Below, in pieces: positions 42,454 to 51,517 of a stretch of DNA of 64,000 bases. Position 1 is the stretch's first letter. Every line of letters begins with the position of its first letter. Location of the stretch: positions 310,001 to 374,000 of the forward strand of contig NZ_JARUBO010000005.1 of the NCBI RefSeq assembly GCF_029626235.1. Reading direction: 5' to 3'. The notes under the pieces were generated by a model. The model saw nothing but the letters and a program-made list of their open reading frames with translations. It searched no databases and was not told where the DNA came from. The position numbers and the translations under genes are program-made. The DNA comes from Micromonospora sp. WMMD1120. Its GTDB lineage: Bacteria; Actinomycetota; Actinomycetes; Mycobacteriales; Micromonosporaceae.

Positions 42454-42510
42454 CGTGGCGCGCTGGTCGTGTGCTCGCTCGGGCGGCGGTGGCACGAGCG
42501 CGGCGCAGGC

Positions 42511-42592
42511 GCGGGGCACAGCGCAGCGCGGGGCGGGGCACAGCGCGGGGCGGGGCGGGGCGGGGCGGGGCACAGCGCAGCGCGGGGCGGGG
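42511..42592. repeat. Two exact 28-base direct repeats in a GC-rich gap
   Basis: The unit beginning GCGGGGCACAGCGCAGCGCG is at 42511-42538 and again at 42565-42592, joined by GGGGC pentamers. It abuts the stop codon of the RNB gene. The gap 42196-42592 otherwise holds only the palindrome at 42405, and I see no gene in it. Confidence 0.8.
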
Positions 42593-44023
42593 TCAGGTCA
42601 GCTCGAACAGGACGGTACGGGCGGCGGGGTCGGCGGTGACGAGGCGAACCCGGACCCGTTCGCCGAGGGGAAGCTGGCCGAGGCAGCGGGCGCGGACCGG
42701 CGGGGCGTCCAGCGCGACGACGCCACCCGGGGGTCGGGGGCGGGACTTGCCGTTGGGTGGGGCGTCGACGTCCAGCACCGCCGCGTCGAACACCTCGCCC
42801 ACCCGGTGTTCCAGCACCGCCGCCTCGGCCAGGTCGAGGGCGCCCCGGGCCGCCGCCGAGGCGGTCCGGTCGGTGCTCGCCATCACCTCGGGCAGCCGGG
42901 GCAGCGCGGCGCGGGCCCAGTCGGGCACCTCCCGGCCCGCGTGCAGGGCCAGGCAGACCTCGGTGGCGTACCGGTCGGCCAGTCGCCGCAAGGGCGCCGT
43001 GACATGGGCGTACGCGGCGGCGACCCCGCCGTGCTCCGGCTGCTCCGGCACCGTCCCGTCGAAGGCGGTGTACGCGGCGCCGCGCATCAACTCGGCCGCC
43101 TGGTCGATGAACGCGGCGGCGCGCGGCTGGGCCGGGTCCAGGGCGGCGATCACCTGACCCGGGCCGAGGTCGTCCGGCCACCGCACGCCCAGCGGGGCGG
43201 CGGCCGCCCGCAGCCGCTGCACCGCCTCGGGTTTCGGCGACGGCATGGTCCGCAGCAGGCCCACCCGACCGGCCAGCATGATGTCGGCGGCGGCCATCCC
43301 GGTCAGCAGGGAGATCTGCGCGTTGTGCTCCTCCATGGGTGCCGGCGCGCGCAGCACCAGCCGCCAGCCCGCGCCGTCGGGCTCCAGATCCTGTTCGGGC
43401 AGCGGCAGGTTGATCGCGCCGCGACCCAGCCCCCGGGCGGTCAGCCGGTCGCCGATCTCGGGCAGGAGGGCGATCGGGTCGGGGAGCGTCCCGGCGTCGG
43501 CCGCCGCCTGTACGCCGTCGTAGTCGAGTTTCGCCCGGCTGCGGACCAGGGCGCGCTCCAGTTCGACGGCCAGGGTGCCACCGTCGGCGTCCAGGTCGAT
43601 GGTCCAGACCACGGCGGCCCGGTCGTCGTCGGGCAGCAGGCTGGCGGCGCCCTCGCTGAGGGTGTGCGGGTGCAGTGGCACGTTTCCGTCGGGCAGGTAG
43701 ATGGTCTGCCCTCGCCGCCAGGTCTCCGCCTCCAGCGCGCCACCCGGAGCGACGTGCGCGGCGACGTCGGCTATCGCGTACCGCACCCGGTAGCCGCCAC
43801 CGGGACGGCGGGCGAGGTGCATCGCCTGGTCCAGGTCGCGGGAGGTGGCCGGGTCGACGGTGACGAACGGTACGTCGGTGCGGTCGACCGGCGGCCGCGG
43901 CGGTGCCGCGGCCGCCTCGTCGGCCTCACGCTGGGCGTCGGCCGGGAACTCCTCGGGCAGGCCGAGCTCACGGCGCAGCGCGCCGAAGTCGATGCGGGGC
44001 GCGAGTACGCGTCGGATGACCAC
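42593..44023 (-). CDS. RNB-domain ribonuclease (RNase II/R family)
   Basis: 476 residues, shorter than RNase R because cold-shock and S1 domains are missing or reduced. The catalytic RNB motif TVDPATSRDLDQAMHL supplies the acidic metal ligands, and PLHPHTLSEGAASLLP and YAHVTAPLRRLADRYATEV are the other conserved blocks. It should degrade RNA 3' to 5'. The short architecture is common in actinobacteria. GTG/ATG choice at 44023 gives MVIRRVLAPRIDF, the usual start. Confidence 0.92.
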   Translation of the reverse strand: MVIRRVLAPRIDFGALRRELGLPEEFPADAQREADEAAAAPPRPPVDRTDVPFVTVDPATSRDLDQAMHLARRPGGGYRVRYAIADVAAHVAPGGALEAETWRRGQTIYLPDGNVPLHPHTLSEGAASLLPDDDRAAVVWTIDLDADGGTLAVELERALVRSRAKLDYDGVQAAADAGTLPDPIALLPEIGDRLTARGLGRGAINLPLPEQDLEPDGAGWRLVLRAPAPMEEHNAQISLLTGMAAADIMLAGRVGLLRTMPSPKPEAVQRLRAAAAPLGVRWPDDLGPGQVIAALDPAQPRAAAFIDQAAELMRGAAYTAFDGTVPEQPEHGGVAAAYAHVTAPLRRLADRYATEVCLALHAGREVPDWARAALPRLPEVMASTDRTASAAARGALDLAEAAVLEHRVGEVFDAAVLDVDAPPNGKSRPRPPGGVVALDAPPVRARCLGQLPLGERVRVRLVTADPAARTVLFELT

Positions 44024-44103
44024 GGGTCAATCCTGACAGCGCGACGGAAGATCCGCTTCCGGTGACCGGTCGGGAAATCCACCCGGCGAGGGATGGCCCG
44101 CGC

Positions 44104-44985
44104 TCAGCCGGTCGCCTTGCGCGTGGTGGCGCGCGTACCCCTCGGGGTGGTGGTTCGCGCGGCGGCCGGGCGGGCCGCCGACGTGCCGGCGGTCACCGTG
44201 CGGGTCGACGTCCTGGCCGCAGTGGTCTTCTTCGCCGGGGCCTTCTTCGCCGCCGCCTTGCGCGCGGTGGTCGAGGAGGTGCCCGTCGCCTTCGCGGCGG
44301 GGGCCTTCCTGGCCGGCGCCTTGCGGGCGCCGCCGCTGGGACGGGTCGCCGCGGTCTTCTTCGCGGGCGCCTTCTTCGCGGCCGTCTTCGTGACGGCGGA
44401 CGCCTTCGTCGCGGCCTTGCGCGCCGGGGCCTTCGCCGCCGTGGTCGTCTTCCGGGCCGACGCCTTCGCCGCCGTGGTCGTCTTGCGGGCCGACGCCTTC
44501 GCCGCCGTGGTCGTCTTCCGGGCCGAGGCCTTCGCCGCGGTGGTGGTCTTCCGGGCCGGGGCCTTGGCCGCCGCGGTGGTCTTCTTCGCCGCCGAGCTGC
44601 CGGTCTTCGTGGCCGCGCTCGTCGTCTTCCTCGCCGTGCCGGTGGTCTTCCTCGCGGCGGTGGTGGTCTTGCGCGCCGCCGACGCGGGGGTGCGCTTGGC
44701 GGTGGCTGTCGTCTTGCGGGCGGCGGTCGCGGTCTTCGCCGGCGCCTTCTTGGCCGCCGCGCTCGCCGTGGTGGTCGTCTTCTTCGCCGCCGTGCTGGTC
44801 TTCCTGGCGGGGGCACGTCCCGCGCCACCGGCGGCCTTGCGGGCCGGGGCCTTCGCGGCGCCCGTGGTGGACTTGCGTACGGGGGTGGTGCGGCTCGCGG
44901 CGGTGTTCCGCTCCGCCGCGGCGGTCTTCTTCGCGGTGGTGCGCCGGGCGGCCGGCCGGGTGGTGGCCTGCTGTGCTTCGGCCAT
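44104..44985 (-). CDS. Histone H1-like Lys/Ala-rich DNA-binding protein
   Basis: 293 residues composed almost only of A, K, T, R, P and S, with repeated KKxxAK, ARKTTTAAKA and KAPARK units and no folded domain. Such tails bind DNA through charge, as in eukaryotic H1 tails and bacterial Hc1/HupS proteins, and probably compact the nucleoid. Four 33-base tandem units (44429-44560) encode KASARKTTTAA-type repeats, so length may vary between strains. There is no HU domain at the N-terminus, unlike HupS. Strong GAGGAGGGAA site before ATG 44985. Confidence 0.85.
   Translation of the reverse strand: MAEAQQATTRPAARRTTAKKTAAAERNTAASRTTPVRKSTTGAAKAPARKAAGGAGRAPARKTSTAAKKTTTTASAAAKKAPAKTATAARKTTATAKRTPASAARKTTTAARKTTGTARKTTSAATKTGSSAAKKTTAAAKAPARKTTTAAKASARKTTTAAKASARKTTTAAKASARKTTTAAKAPARKAATKASAVTKTAAKKAPAKKTAATRPSGGARKAPARKAPAAKATGTSSTTARKAAAKKAPAKKTTAARTSTRTVTAGTSAARPAAARTTTPRGTRATTRKATG
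44429..44560. repeat. Four 33-base tandem repeats in the H1-like gene
   Basis: Units at 44429, 44462, 44495 and 44528 differ at a few bases and keep frame, each coding eleven residues. Confidence 0.85.
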
Positions 44986-45067
44986 CGTGGTTCCCTCCTC
45001 GGGGACGTGCTCTCGCGTGCGTCCTCGCGGAGCACGAAATGCCTCGGCGCGAGCCGTCCCGCGCCGC

Positions 45068-45271
45068 CTATCTGTCCTCCCCGGCCCAACGGGCGTCCTC
45101 GGCGTCCCACGCCTCGTTGCGCTCCTGCACCCGTTGCAGGGCGTTCTCCGCGTCGGCCGCCGAGTCGTACGGGCCGAGAACATGCTTCGCCGGACACACG
45201 TTCGCGTCCGTCTCGACCCGGTGGTGCCGGGTGCACCAGTAGAACTGCCCACCACGTCCGCTGTCGCTCAT
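45068..45271 (-). CDS. Small Cys/His protein of unknown function
   Basis: 67 residues starting MSDSGRGGQFYWCTRHHRVE and ending in a charged helix (LQRVQERNEAWDAEDARWAG). Cys and His in WCTRHHRVETDANVCPAKH could form a zinc site. Proteins with this FYWC...CPAKHxLGPY pattern are widespread in actinobacteria, without known role to my knowledge. It lies upstream of the H1-like gene on the same strand, 82 bases away, and is divergent from the M48 gene. Confidence 0.75.
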   Translation of the reverse strand: MSDSGRGGQFYWCTRHHRVETDANVCPAKHVLGPYDSAADAENALQRVQERNEAWDAEDARWAGEDR

Positions 45272-45469
45272 GGGAATCACTGTGCACCGCGAACCGGCCG
45301 GCCGCCACCGGATCGCACAAGTCGCCGACCCTCTCCACAGTAGATATGCCTGCCGTTTCCCGGGTCGAAATGGCGAAAGAAGACCAGGTGGGGACGCATC
45401 TCTCTGTCATCGGGGCAGTCGGCCGAACGGCCGGTTCCGGCGTACGAGGGCCTGCGGCAGGATCGTCCG

Positions 45470-46744
45470 GTGATCAACACGGTGACCGACGCAGGGGTGT
45501 GCCCGGAATGTCAGGCCACGACGGAGACGGTCCGGGACGCGGTGCCCTGGTGTCCTCGCTGCGAGTGGAATCTGGACACGTACGACCCGGCGCGGCGGGC
45601 GCGCGAGTTCGGCTGGAACTGGGTCGACAGGTGGACCCACCGGGTGGCGTCGCGGATGACCAGGCAGCAGTTCACCCACCTGGCCGGGAGACCGCTGGGC
45701 GGCAAAGGGTCGAACCGCGTCCGGTTGCTGACGACGGTGGTGTCGCTGCTGCTTCTCGCGATGGTGCTCGCGCTCGCGATCGCCGGCGGCTGGCTGATCG
45801 TGGCGTTCCCGTTCCCCAACCTGGCGATCCTGCCGGGTGTCGCGATGATCGGCCTGGCGGTCGCGCTGCGCCCCCGGTTCGGTCGACTCGACCCGGAGAT
45901 GGAGGTGCTCTCCCGACACCGGGCGCCGGAGCTGTTCGCCCTGATCGACGAGGTGGCCGCCGCGATCGACGCACCAATGCCGGACGTGGTCGGCGTCGAC
46001 AACGACATCAACGCGTACGCGACGACCGTCGGCCTGCGACGCCGTACGGTGCTCTGCCTCGGGCTGCCGTTGTGGGGTTCGCTCTCCGCCGGTGAGCGGG
46101 TGGCGTTGCTGGGCCACGAACTCGGCCACTTCGTGAACGGCGACCCCCGCCGCGGCCTGCTCACCCAGCCGGCGCTCATCATGCTCGGCTCCGCCGCCGA
46201 CCTGTTCCGGCCGGTACGCACCACTGTCGGCGGCGGGCTGGTGGAGATGATCGGCGACGCGCTGGGCCGGGCGTTCCAGTGGACGGTGTCCCGGATCCTG
46301 TTCGTCGCCCATCTGCTGTTGGTGGTGGTGGCGTTGCGGGACAGCCAGCGCGCCGAGTACCTCGCCGACGAACTCGCCGCCGGGGTGGCCGGCACGACTG
46401 CCACGAGCGACCTGCTCGACGCCCTGCTCGCCGCCGAGTCGATGGCGCTCGTGGTGGGGCGGGAGACCCGTGCGGGCCACGGCGCCGACCGGTGGCGTTC
46501 GGCGTTCGCGGAGTCGCGTGCCGCCAACGCCGCGCGCCTGCCACTGCTGCGTCAACTGTCGGTGCGCGACGGGACCTCGCTGTTCTCCACGCATCCGCCG
46601 ATCGGACTGCGCCGCCGGATGCTCACCGACCGACCGTGGCGGGACTCCTCGGTGGTGCTCACCGAGGCCAGCAACGAGCGGATCGACACCGAGCTCGCCA
46701 AGGAGTACGAGCGTTTCCGCCGTACCGTCAGCTGGTCGGCCTGA
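45470..46744 (+). CDS. M48-family membrane zinc metalloprotease
   Basis: 424 residues. An N-terminal zinc ribbon (CPEC...CPRC, residues 11-31) is unusual for HtpX-like proteases. Two helices follow at about 85-130, then the catalytic HELGHFVNGDP with the third ligand in QRAEYLADELAAG. Further helices lie between. It probably degrades damaged or unassembled membrane proteins. GTG 45470 is six bases after CAGGAT (45458-45463), so it may be leaderless. The gap 45272-45469 holds nothing else that I can support. Confidence 0.88.
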   Translation: MINTVTDAGVCPECQATTETVRDAVPWCPRCEWNLDTYDPARRAREFGWNWVDRWTHRVASRMTRQQFTHLAGRPLGGKGSNRVRLLTTVVSLLLLAMVLALAIAGGWLIVAFPFPNLAILPGVAMIGLAVALRPRFGRLDPEMEVLSRHRAPELFALIDEVAAAIDAPMPDVVGVDNDINAYATTVGLRRRTVLCLGLPLWGSLSAGERVALLGHELGHFVNGDPRRGLLTQPALIMLGSAADLFRPVRTTVGGGLVEMIGDALGRAFQWTVSRILFVAHLLLVVVALRDSQRAEYLADELAAGVAGTTATSDLLDALLAAESMALVVGRETRAGHGADRWRSAFAESRAANAARLPLLRQLSVRDGTSLFSTHPPIGLRRRMLTDRPWRDSSVVLTEASNERIDTELAKEYERFRRTVSWSA

Positions 46745-46791
46745 GACCGGTGACGGGTCGACGCGGGCCGGCACCCACATATGATCATCGG

Positions 46792-47289
46792 ATGGGGACT
46801 CCGGACTACATCCTGGGGATGCGCGAGCACGTCGGGCACGACCTGCTGTGGTTGCCGAGCGTCAGCGCCGTCATCCGCAACGACGCCGGTGAGCTGCTGC
46901 TCGGGCAGCGCGCCGACGACGGTCGCTGGTCGGTGGTCAGCGGTTTCGTCGAGCCGGGCGAGCAGCCGGCCACCGCGTTGGTCCGGGAGGTACGGGAGGA
47001 GACCGGCCTGGACGTCGCGCCGGTACGACTGTCCAGCGCCGTCTCCCACCCGCACACCTATCCCAACGGGGACCGCTGCGAGTACCTGAACCTGGGCTTC
47101 CTGTGCCGGGTGGTGGGCGGCACCGCGCGGGTCAACGACGACGAGTCGCTGGCCGTACGGTGGTTCCCGGTGGACCGGCTGCCCGAGCTGGACAAGCACG
47201 CGCTGCTGGTGCTGGCCTACGCCCTGCGCGAGAAGCAGGTGGCCGGTTACCTGGAGCCGGGCACGACGTGGGACGACGTGCCCGAGTAG
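46792..47289 (+). CDS. NUDIX hydrolase
   Basis: 165 residues. The Nudix box GFVEPGEQPATALVREVREE-TG binds metal for hydrolysis of nucleoside diphosphate derivatives. A preceding loop LLGQRADDGRWSVVSG fits ADP-ribose or mutator-type members, but the substrate is open. ATG 46792 lies six bases after a perfect TATGAT (46780-46785), a leaderless start. It converges with the AraC gene with only four bases between stops. Confidence 0.93.
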   Translation: MGTPDYILGMREHVGHDLLWLPSVSAVIRNDAGELLLGQRADDGRWSVVSGFVEPGEQPATALVREVREETGLDVAPVRLSSAVSHPHTYPNGDRCEYLNLGFLCRVVGGTARVNDDESLAVRWFPVDRLPELDKHALLVLAYALREKQVAGYLEPGTTWDDVPE

Positions 47290-47293
47290 GGGG

Positions 47294-48160
47294 TCACGCC
47301 GGGACCCGTTCGACGGGGATCCACAACTCGGCGTCCGCCTCGGCGCCGTCCGCTGACACCCGCACCCGGGAGATCTCCGGTCCGGGCCGGCTGCGGTACG
47401 GGTTGGACGGGAACCACTGGGTGAACACGTCGCGCCACAGGTACTGCACCGCCTGCGGGAACGCGCCCGACGTGGTGAACACCGCCCACGACCCGGCCCG
47501 CACCGGCAGCGCGTCCAGGTCCTCCGGCGGGGTGGCGCCGGTCACCACCCCGTGCCAGTAGTCCAGCTCGGTGCCCTCCTCCCGGCTGCCGGCGAGGTTG
47601 TCGCTGACGTTGACGATGCCGGCCGGTTCCTGGTCGGAGAGCGCCTCGATCCGTTCGGTCGTCTCCGCGCCGATGCCCTTGACGAACGCGACGATCGCCG
47701 GGTTCATCCCCTCGTGCACGAGCGGAACCCGTGCCTTGCGCCCCACCAGGGTGAACGCGTCCTTGTCGACGATCCGGTACTCCATGCTGCCGCTCCCTTC
47801 CACTGTGAGTCGGAAGGACATCCGGGGCTGGGCGCGCAGCGTCGCACCCGTACGCCGGGCCTCTCCCGGGGCCACGCCGTGCACGGCGTGGAACGCCCGG
47901 GAGAACGCCTCGGCGGAGCTGTAGCCGTATCGCACGGCGATGTCGAGCAACGTCCGCTCCCCCGCCAGCACGTCCGCGCCGGCGACGGTGAGCCGACGCC
48001 GACGGATGTACTCCGACAGGGGGATGCCGGCCAGCGCGGAGAACAGCCGCCGGAAGTGGTATTCCGACGTCAGCGCGATCCGCGCCAGCTCGGTGACCTC
48101 GATGCGTTCGTCGAGGTGCCGCTCGATGTACGCCATGGCCTCGTTGAGCCGATCCAGCAC
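47294..48160 (-). CDS. AraC-family regulator with GyrI-like effector domain
   Basis: 288 residues. Two helix-turn-helix motifs at the N-terminus (ELARIALTSEYHFRRLFSAL and TLLDIAVRYGYSSAEAFSRA) precede a GyrI/Rob-type ligand domain from about residue 120 (MEYRIVDKDAFTLVGRKARV ... WIPVERV). Rob/SoxS-like proteins of this build activate drug-efflux or stress genes on binding hydrophobic compounds. The downstream target is not obvious. Confidence 0.92.
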   Translation of the reverse strand: MLDRLNEAMAYIERHLDERIEVTELARIALTSEYHFRRLFSALAGIPLSEYIRRRRLTVAGADVLAGERTLLDIAVRYGYSSAEAFSRAFHAVHGVAPGEARRTGATLRAQPRMSFRLTVEGSGSMEYRIVDKDAFTLVGRKARVPLVHEGMNPAIVAFVKGIGAETTERIEALSDQEPAGIVNVSDNLAGSREEGTELDYWHGVVTGATPPEDLDALPVRAGSWAVFTTSGAFPQAVQYLWRDVFTQWFPSNPYRSRPGPEISRVRVSADGAEADAELWIPVERVPA

Positions 48161-48258
48161 CCGGGTCTCCTTCCCTTTCGGGAAGTCACGCTAGGCGGCG
48201 GAGCGGGCGGGCCACCCGACATCCGGTGCCCGCAAGGGTCAGGCGCGGCCGACCCCGC

Positions 48259-49200
48259 CTACCCGAAGGTGAACGCGTACGCCTCGGCGGCGGGCTCGCC
48301 GAACATGACCTCCAGGGTCCGCTCCTCGATCGGGCCGTCCTGCCGCACGAGCTGGTAGAGGCGGGCGTCCTGGAGCACGCCGTTGCCCTCGGCGTCGACG
48401 TCGACGCCGTGCGCCGGGCCGGGCGCCGCGCCGTCGAGCAGCACCCGGAACGGGATCGAGCGCCCGGCCCCGGGAGCCAGCACGAGATGCGCGTCGCGGG
48501 CGTGGAAGCGGAACACGATGCTGCTGCCGGCCCGGCCGGCGACGACGTTCCCCGCCCCGACGGTCCACTCCCCCGACAGGGCCCACTGGTTGAGGCCCAG
48601 GTACTCCGGCACCCGGTAGGCGCGGCGTTCGTCCACCGCCGGGTCGTCCGGCGACGCGAAGTGGTCGCCCCTGTCGAAACCGAGGTACGTCTCGGGCGTC
48701 CGCAGGTTGTCCCAGTCGGCCTCCGCCTCCGGTCCGGCGCCGGTGACGGGTACGGGCGCACGCTCGATGCCGAGCAGGTGCTGGAGCATCCGTTCGGACT
48801 GCTCGTATCGTCCCTCGCCGAAGTGCTCGTCGCGCAGGACGCCGTCGGTGTCGACGAAGTAGAGCGCCGGCCAGTAGTGGTTGTCGAAGGCACGCCAGAT
48901 CGCGTAGTCGTTGTCGACGGCGACCGGGTAGTCGATCGACCGGGCGGCGACCGCCCGGCGCACCCACTCCACGTCGTGTTCGAAGCCGAACTCGGGCGTG
49001 TGCACCCCGACGACGACCAACCCGTCGTCGCGGTACGCCTGCGACCAGGCCCGCACGTACGGCTCCTGGCGTAGCCAGTTGATGCAGGTCAACGTCCAGA
49101 AGTTGACCAGGACGACGCGCCCGCGCAGGTCGGCGGGGCCGAGCGGCGCGGAGTTGAGCCACCCGGCCGCCCCGTCGAACGGGGGCATCCGCACGGCCAT
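48259..49200 (-). CDS. Redoxin (TlpA-like) with DipZ-type C-terminal domain
   Basis: 313 residues. The N-terminal thioredoxin-fold domain has NFWTLTCINWLRQEPYV, so the usual CxxC is CINW with only one cysteine. It cannot work as a classical dithiol oxidoreductase but could act as a peroxidase-like or single-cysteine redoxin. The C-terminal half resembles the carbohydrate-binding-like domain of mycobacterial DipZ. There is no signal peptide. ATG 49200 directly follows the stop of the epoxide hydrolase with no gap, so the two are translationally coupled. Confidence 0.88.
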   Translation of the reverse strand: MAVRMPPFDGAAGWLNSAPLGPADLRGRVVLVNFWTLTCINWLRQEPYVRAWSQAYRDDGLVVVGVHTPEFGFEHDVEWVRRAVAARSIDYPVAVDNDYAIWRAFDNHYWPALYFVDTDGVLRDEHFGEGRYEQSERMLQHLLGIERAPVPVTGAGPEAEADWDNLRTPETYLGFDRGDHFASPDDPAVDERRAYRVPEYLGLNQWALSGEWTVGAGNVVAGRAGSSIVFRFHARDAHLVLAPGAGRSIPFRVLLDGAAPGPAHGVDVDAEGNGVLQDARLYQLVRQDGPIEERTLEVMFGEPAAEAYAFTFG

Positions 49201-50427
49201 CTACCGCAGCGACCGGAAGGCGGTCCGAAGCTCCTCGGAGAAGATCTTCGGCTGTTCCCAGGCCGCGAAGTGCCCGCCGACGTCGAGCTTGTTGTAGTAG
49301 ACGAGGTTCGGGTACGCCTGCTCGGCCCAGCTCTGCGGGGCCTCGTACAGCTCGTCCGGGAAGACGCTCACCGCGACCGGGACGTTCACGCCCTTGGTGG
49401 CGAAGAACGAGAGCTTGTTCTCCGCGTACAGCCGGGACGCGGAGACCGCCGTGTTGGTCAACCAGTAGAGCGAGATGTTGTCCAGGATGTCGTCGCGGGT
49501 GAGGCCCGCCTTGGCCCCCTCGAAGACCTGCCCGATCAGGGCGAGACTCTTCGCGTCGTGGTCGAGCAGGAAGGACGCCATGCCGACCGGCGAATCCGCC
49601 AGGGCGGTGAGGGTCTGCGGGCGCGTCGCCATCATGAGGGCGTACGCGACGTGCTTCCAGACGTAGTCCAGTTCGGTGGCCGCGCGCATCTCGTCGTCGG
49701 ACAGCCCGGAGGGCAGCGAGCCCATGGCGTTGTTGGCGGCGGTGGTGTCGCCCTGGAACAGGTTGTCGATGGCGGGCGGGACCGCGCCCGGCATGTTGGT
49801 GTGGATGCCGAGCAGTTCCGGCGGCGCCTGCACGCCCATCTGGTCCACGACGACAGCGCCCCAGTCGCCGCCCTGCGCGACGAAGCGCGTGTAGCCGAGA
49901 CGCTTCATCAGCTCGGTCCAGGCGCTGGCGATCTTCTGCGGGTTCCACCCCGGCTCGGTCGGCTTGCCGGAGAAGCCGTGGCCGGGCAGCGACGGGATGA
50001 CCAGGTGGAAGGCGTCCGACGCGCTGGCACCGTGCGCGGTGGGGTCGGTCAACGGCTCGATGATCTTCATTTGCTCGATCACCGAACCGGGCCAGCCGTG
50101 GGTGACGATGAGCGGCAGCGCGTCCTCGTGCTTCGAGCGCACGTGGATGAAGTGGATGTCCACCCCGTCGATGGTCGTCATGAACTGCGGTAGCGCGTTC
50201 AGTCGCGCCTCGACCGTGCGCCAGTCGTACTCCTTCTCCCAGTAGCGCGCGACGGCCTGGATCATCCCGAGTGGCACGCCCTGCGACTGGTCGTCCACCG
50301 TTTCCCTGTCCGGCCAGCGGGTGGCCTGGATGCGCCTCTTCAGGTCATCCAGGTCGGCCTGGGGGATGTCGACCGAGAACGGCCGGATCTCCGTGGTGCC
50401 GGGACGGGTCTTGGTTTTGACAGCCAT
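49201..50427 (-). CDS. Epoxide hydrolase (EHN domain, alpha/beta hydrolase)
   Basis: 408 residues. An N-terminal EHN segment (RPFSVDIPQADLDDLKRRIQ) wraps the lid. The hydrolase core has HGWPGSVIEQMKII for the oxyanion hole, the nucleophile in AQGGDWGAVV and the histidine in VGGHFAAWEQP. It opens epoxides to diols, perhaps in detoxification or secondary metabolism. ATG 50427 follows GGAGAGGAACC. It forms an operon with the redoxin gene. Confidence 0.93.
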   Translation of the reverse strand: MAVKTKTRPGTTEIRPFSVDIPQADLDDLKRRIQATRWPDRETVDDQSQGVPLGMIQAVARYWEKEYDWRTVEARLNALPQFMTTIDGVDIHFIHVRSKHEDALPLIVTHGWPGSVIEQMKIIEPLTDPTAHGASASDAFHLVIPSLPGHGFSGKPTEPGWNPQKIASAWTELMKRLGYTRFVAQGGDWGAVVVDQMGVQAPPELLGIHTNMPGAVPPAIDNLFQGDTTAANNAMGSLPSGLSDDEMRAATELDYVWKHVAYALMMATRPQTLTALADSPVGMASFLLDHDAKSLALIGQVFEGAKAGLTRDDILDNISLYWLTNTAVSASRLYAENKLSFFATKGVNVPVAVSVFPDELYEAPQSWAEQAYPNLVYYNKLDVGGHFAAWEQPKIFSEELRTAFRSLR

Positions 50428-50562
50428 GCCTGGTTCCTCTCCGTCTAGGTTCGCGCCCTGCGAGGAGAACTGATGGCCGGTGCGCCGTGTCGACATGGGC
50501 AGGCCGCCGCCATCTCTCGGAGCGTAGAACGGCGCGCGCCGGGCTCGTGGCGATACGGCAGG

Positions 50563-51399
50563 TCAGCGCGGCTGCCCGGGGGCCGCTACGGCCCGCTCGG
50601 CGGCGCGGCTCACCGCCTCCCAGCCCGCCCAGGTGTCCATCCGTCGGCGGGAGATGTCGAACGCCAGGTCGTACACCATGCTGCCGAGCAGGAGCCGCAG
50701 CGGCGGGTCGTCGCTGTCGACCAGGCGCAGCAACGCCTCGGCGGCCAGTCGGGGTTCGCTGTCGATCGACCCCTCTGCCCACTGCCGCTCCAGCTCGGCG
50801 CGCAGCGGCGCGTAGGCGTCCATCGGGGTGGTGGCGCTGACGCTCGTGTAGAGGTCGGTCCAGTACCCGCCCGGCTGCACGATGCTCAGCTTCACGCCGA
50901 AGGCCGCCGCCTCCATCGCCAGCGCCTCGCTCAGGCCCTCCAGGGCGAACTTGCTCGCGCTGTACAGGCCGGTGCTGGGGAAGCCACCGAGCGCGGCGAT
51001 GCTGGAGACCTGCACGATGTGGCCGGATCGCTGGGCGCGCAGGTGCGGCAGCACGGCCTGACTGACCCAGAGCGCGCCGAAGAGGTTCACCTCGAACTGG
51101 GCCCGCGCCTCGGCCTCGGTGAACTCCTCGACCATGCCCATGGACAGGGTGCCGGCGTTGTTGACCACGATGTCGAGCCGTCCGACGTGCGCGACGGCGG
51201 TCGCCACGGCGTCGTGGACCGCCGCCCGGTCGGTCACGTCGAGCGGCAGCGCCAGCAGGCGGTCGGCGTGCCGCTCGTCGAAGTCGGTCTGGGCGATCGT
51301 CCGGGAGGCGGCGACCACCCGGTCGCCACGGTCGAGCGCCGCGTCCGCGAAGGCACGGCCCAGGCCGCGGCTGGCACCGGTGATGAACCAGGTACGCAT
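50563..51399 (-). CDS. Short-chain dehydrogenase/reductase
   Basis: 278 residues, classical SDR: TGASRGLGRAFADAAL binds NADP, NNAG is present, and the catalytic Ser is in VSSIAALGG with YSASK. It probably reduces a carbonyl compound. ATG 51399 has a GAGGAG site. It is divergent from a TetR gene across two operator copies, so it is the likely regulated target, perhaps of an antibiotic or aromatic inducer. Confidence 0.92.
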   Translation of the reverse strand: MRTWFITGASRGLGRAFADAALDRGDRVVAASRTIAQTDFDERHADRLLALPLDVTDRAAVHDAVATAVAHVGRLDIVVNNAGTLSMGMVEEFTEAEARAQFEVNLFGALWVSQAVLPHLRAQRSGHIVQVSSIAALGGFPSTGLYSASKFALEGLSEALAMEAAAFGVKLSIVQPGGYWTDLYTSVSATTPMDAYAPLRAELERQWAEGSIDSEPRLAAEALLRLVDSDDPPLRLLLGSMVYDLAFDISRRRMDTWAGWEAVSRAAERAVAAPGQPR

Positions 51400-51416
51400 G
51401 ACATCTCCTCGCTGCG

Positions 51417-51497
51417 AGACGAGACGGTTCGTCTCGCTAGGCGGTGAACACTAGGCGGCGCATGTCGCCGCCGTCAAGACGAGACGGTTCGTCTCGC
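51417..51497. promoter_or_regulatory. Twin TetR operators between SDR and tetR
   Basis: The palindrome CGAGACGGTTCGTCTCG occurs twice within identical 21-base blocks at 51417-51437 and 51477-51497, exactly 60 bases (about six helical turns) apart. The right copy ends just before a TACTGT -10 box (51504-51509) of tetR. Confidence 0.88.
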
Positions 51498-51517
51498 CGC
51501 TGCTACTGTCGTGCGTC

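Noticed and set aside
44062..46095. Long plus-strand open frame over the H1-like gene
   Set aside because: It is the antisense of a Lys/Ala repeat gene and of the 45068 gene, giving only Arg/Gly low complexity. The minus-strand genes have good ribosome sites and motifs.
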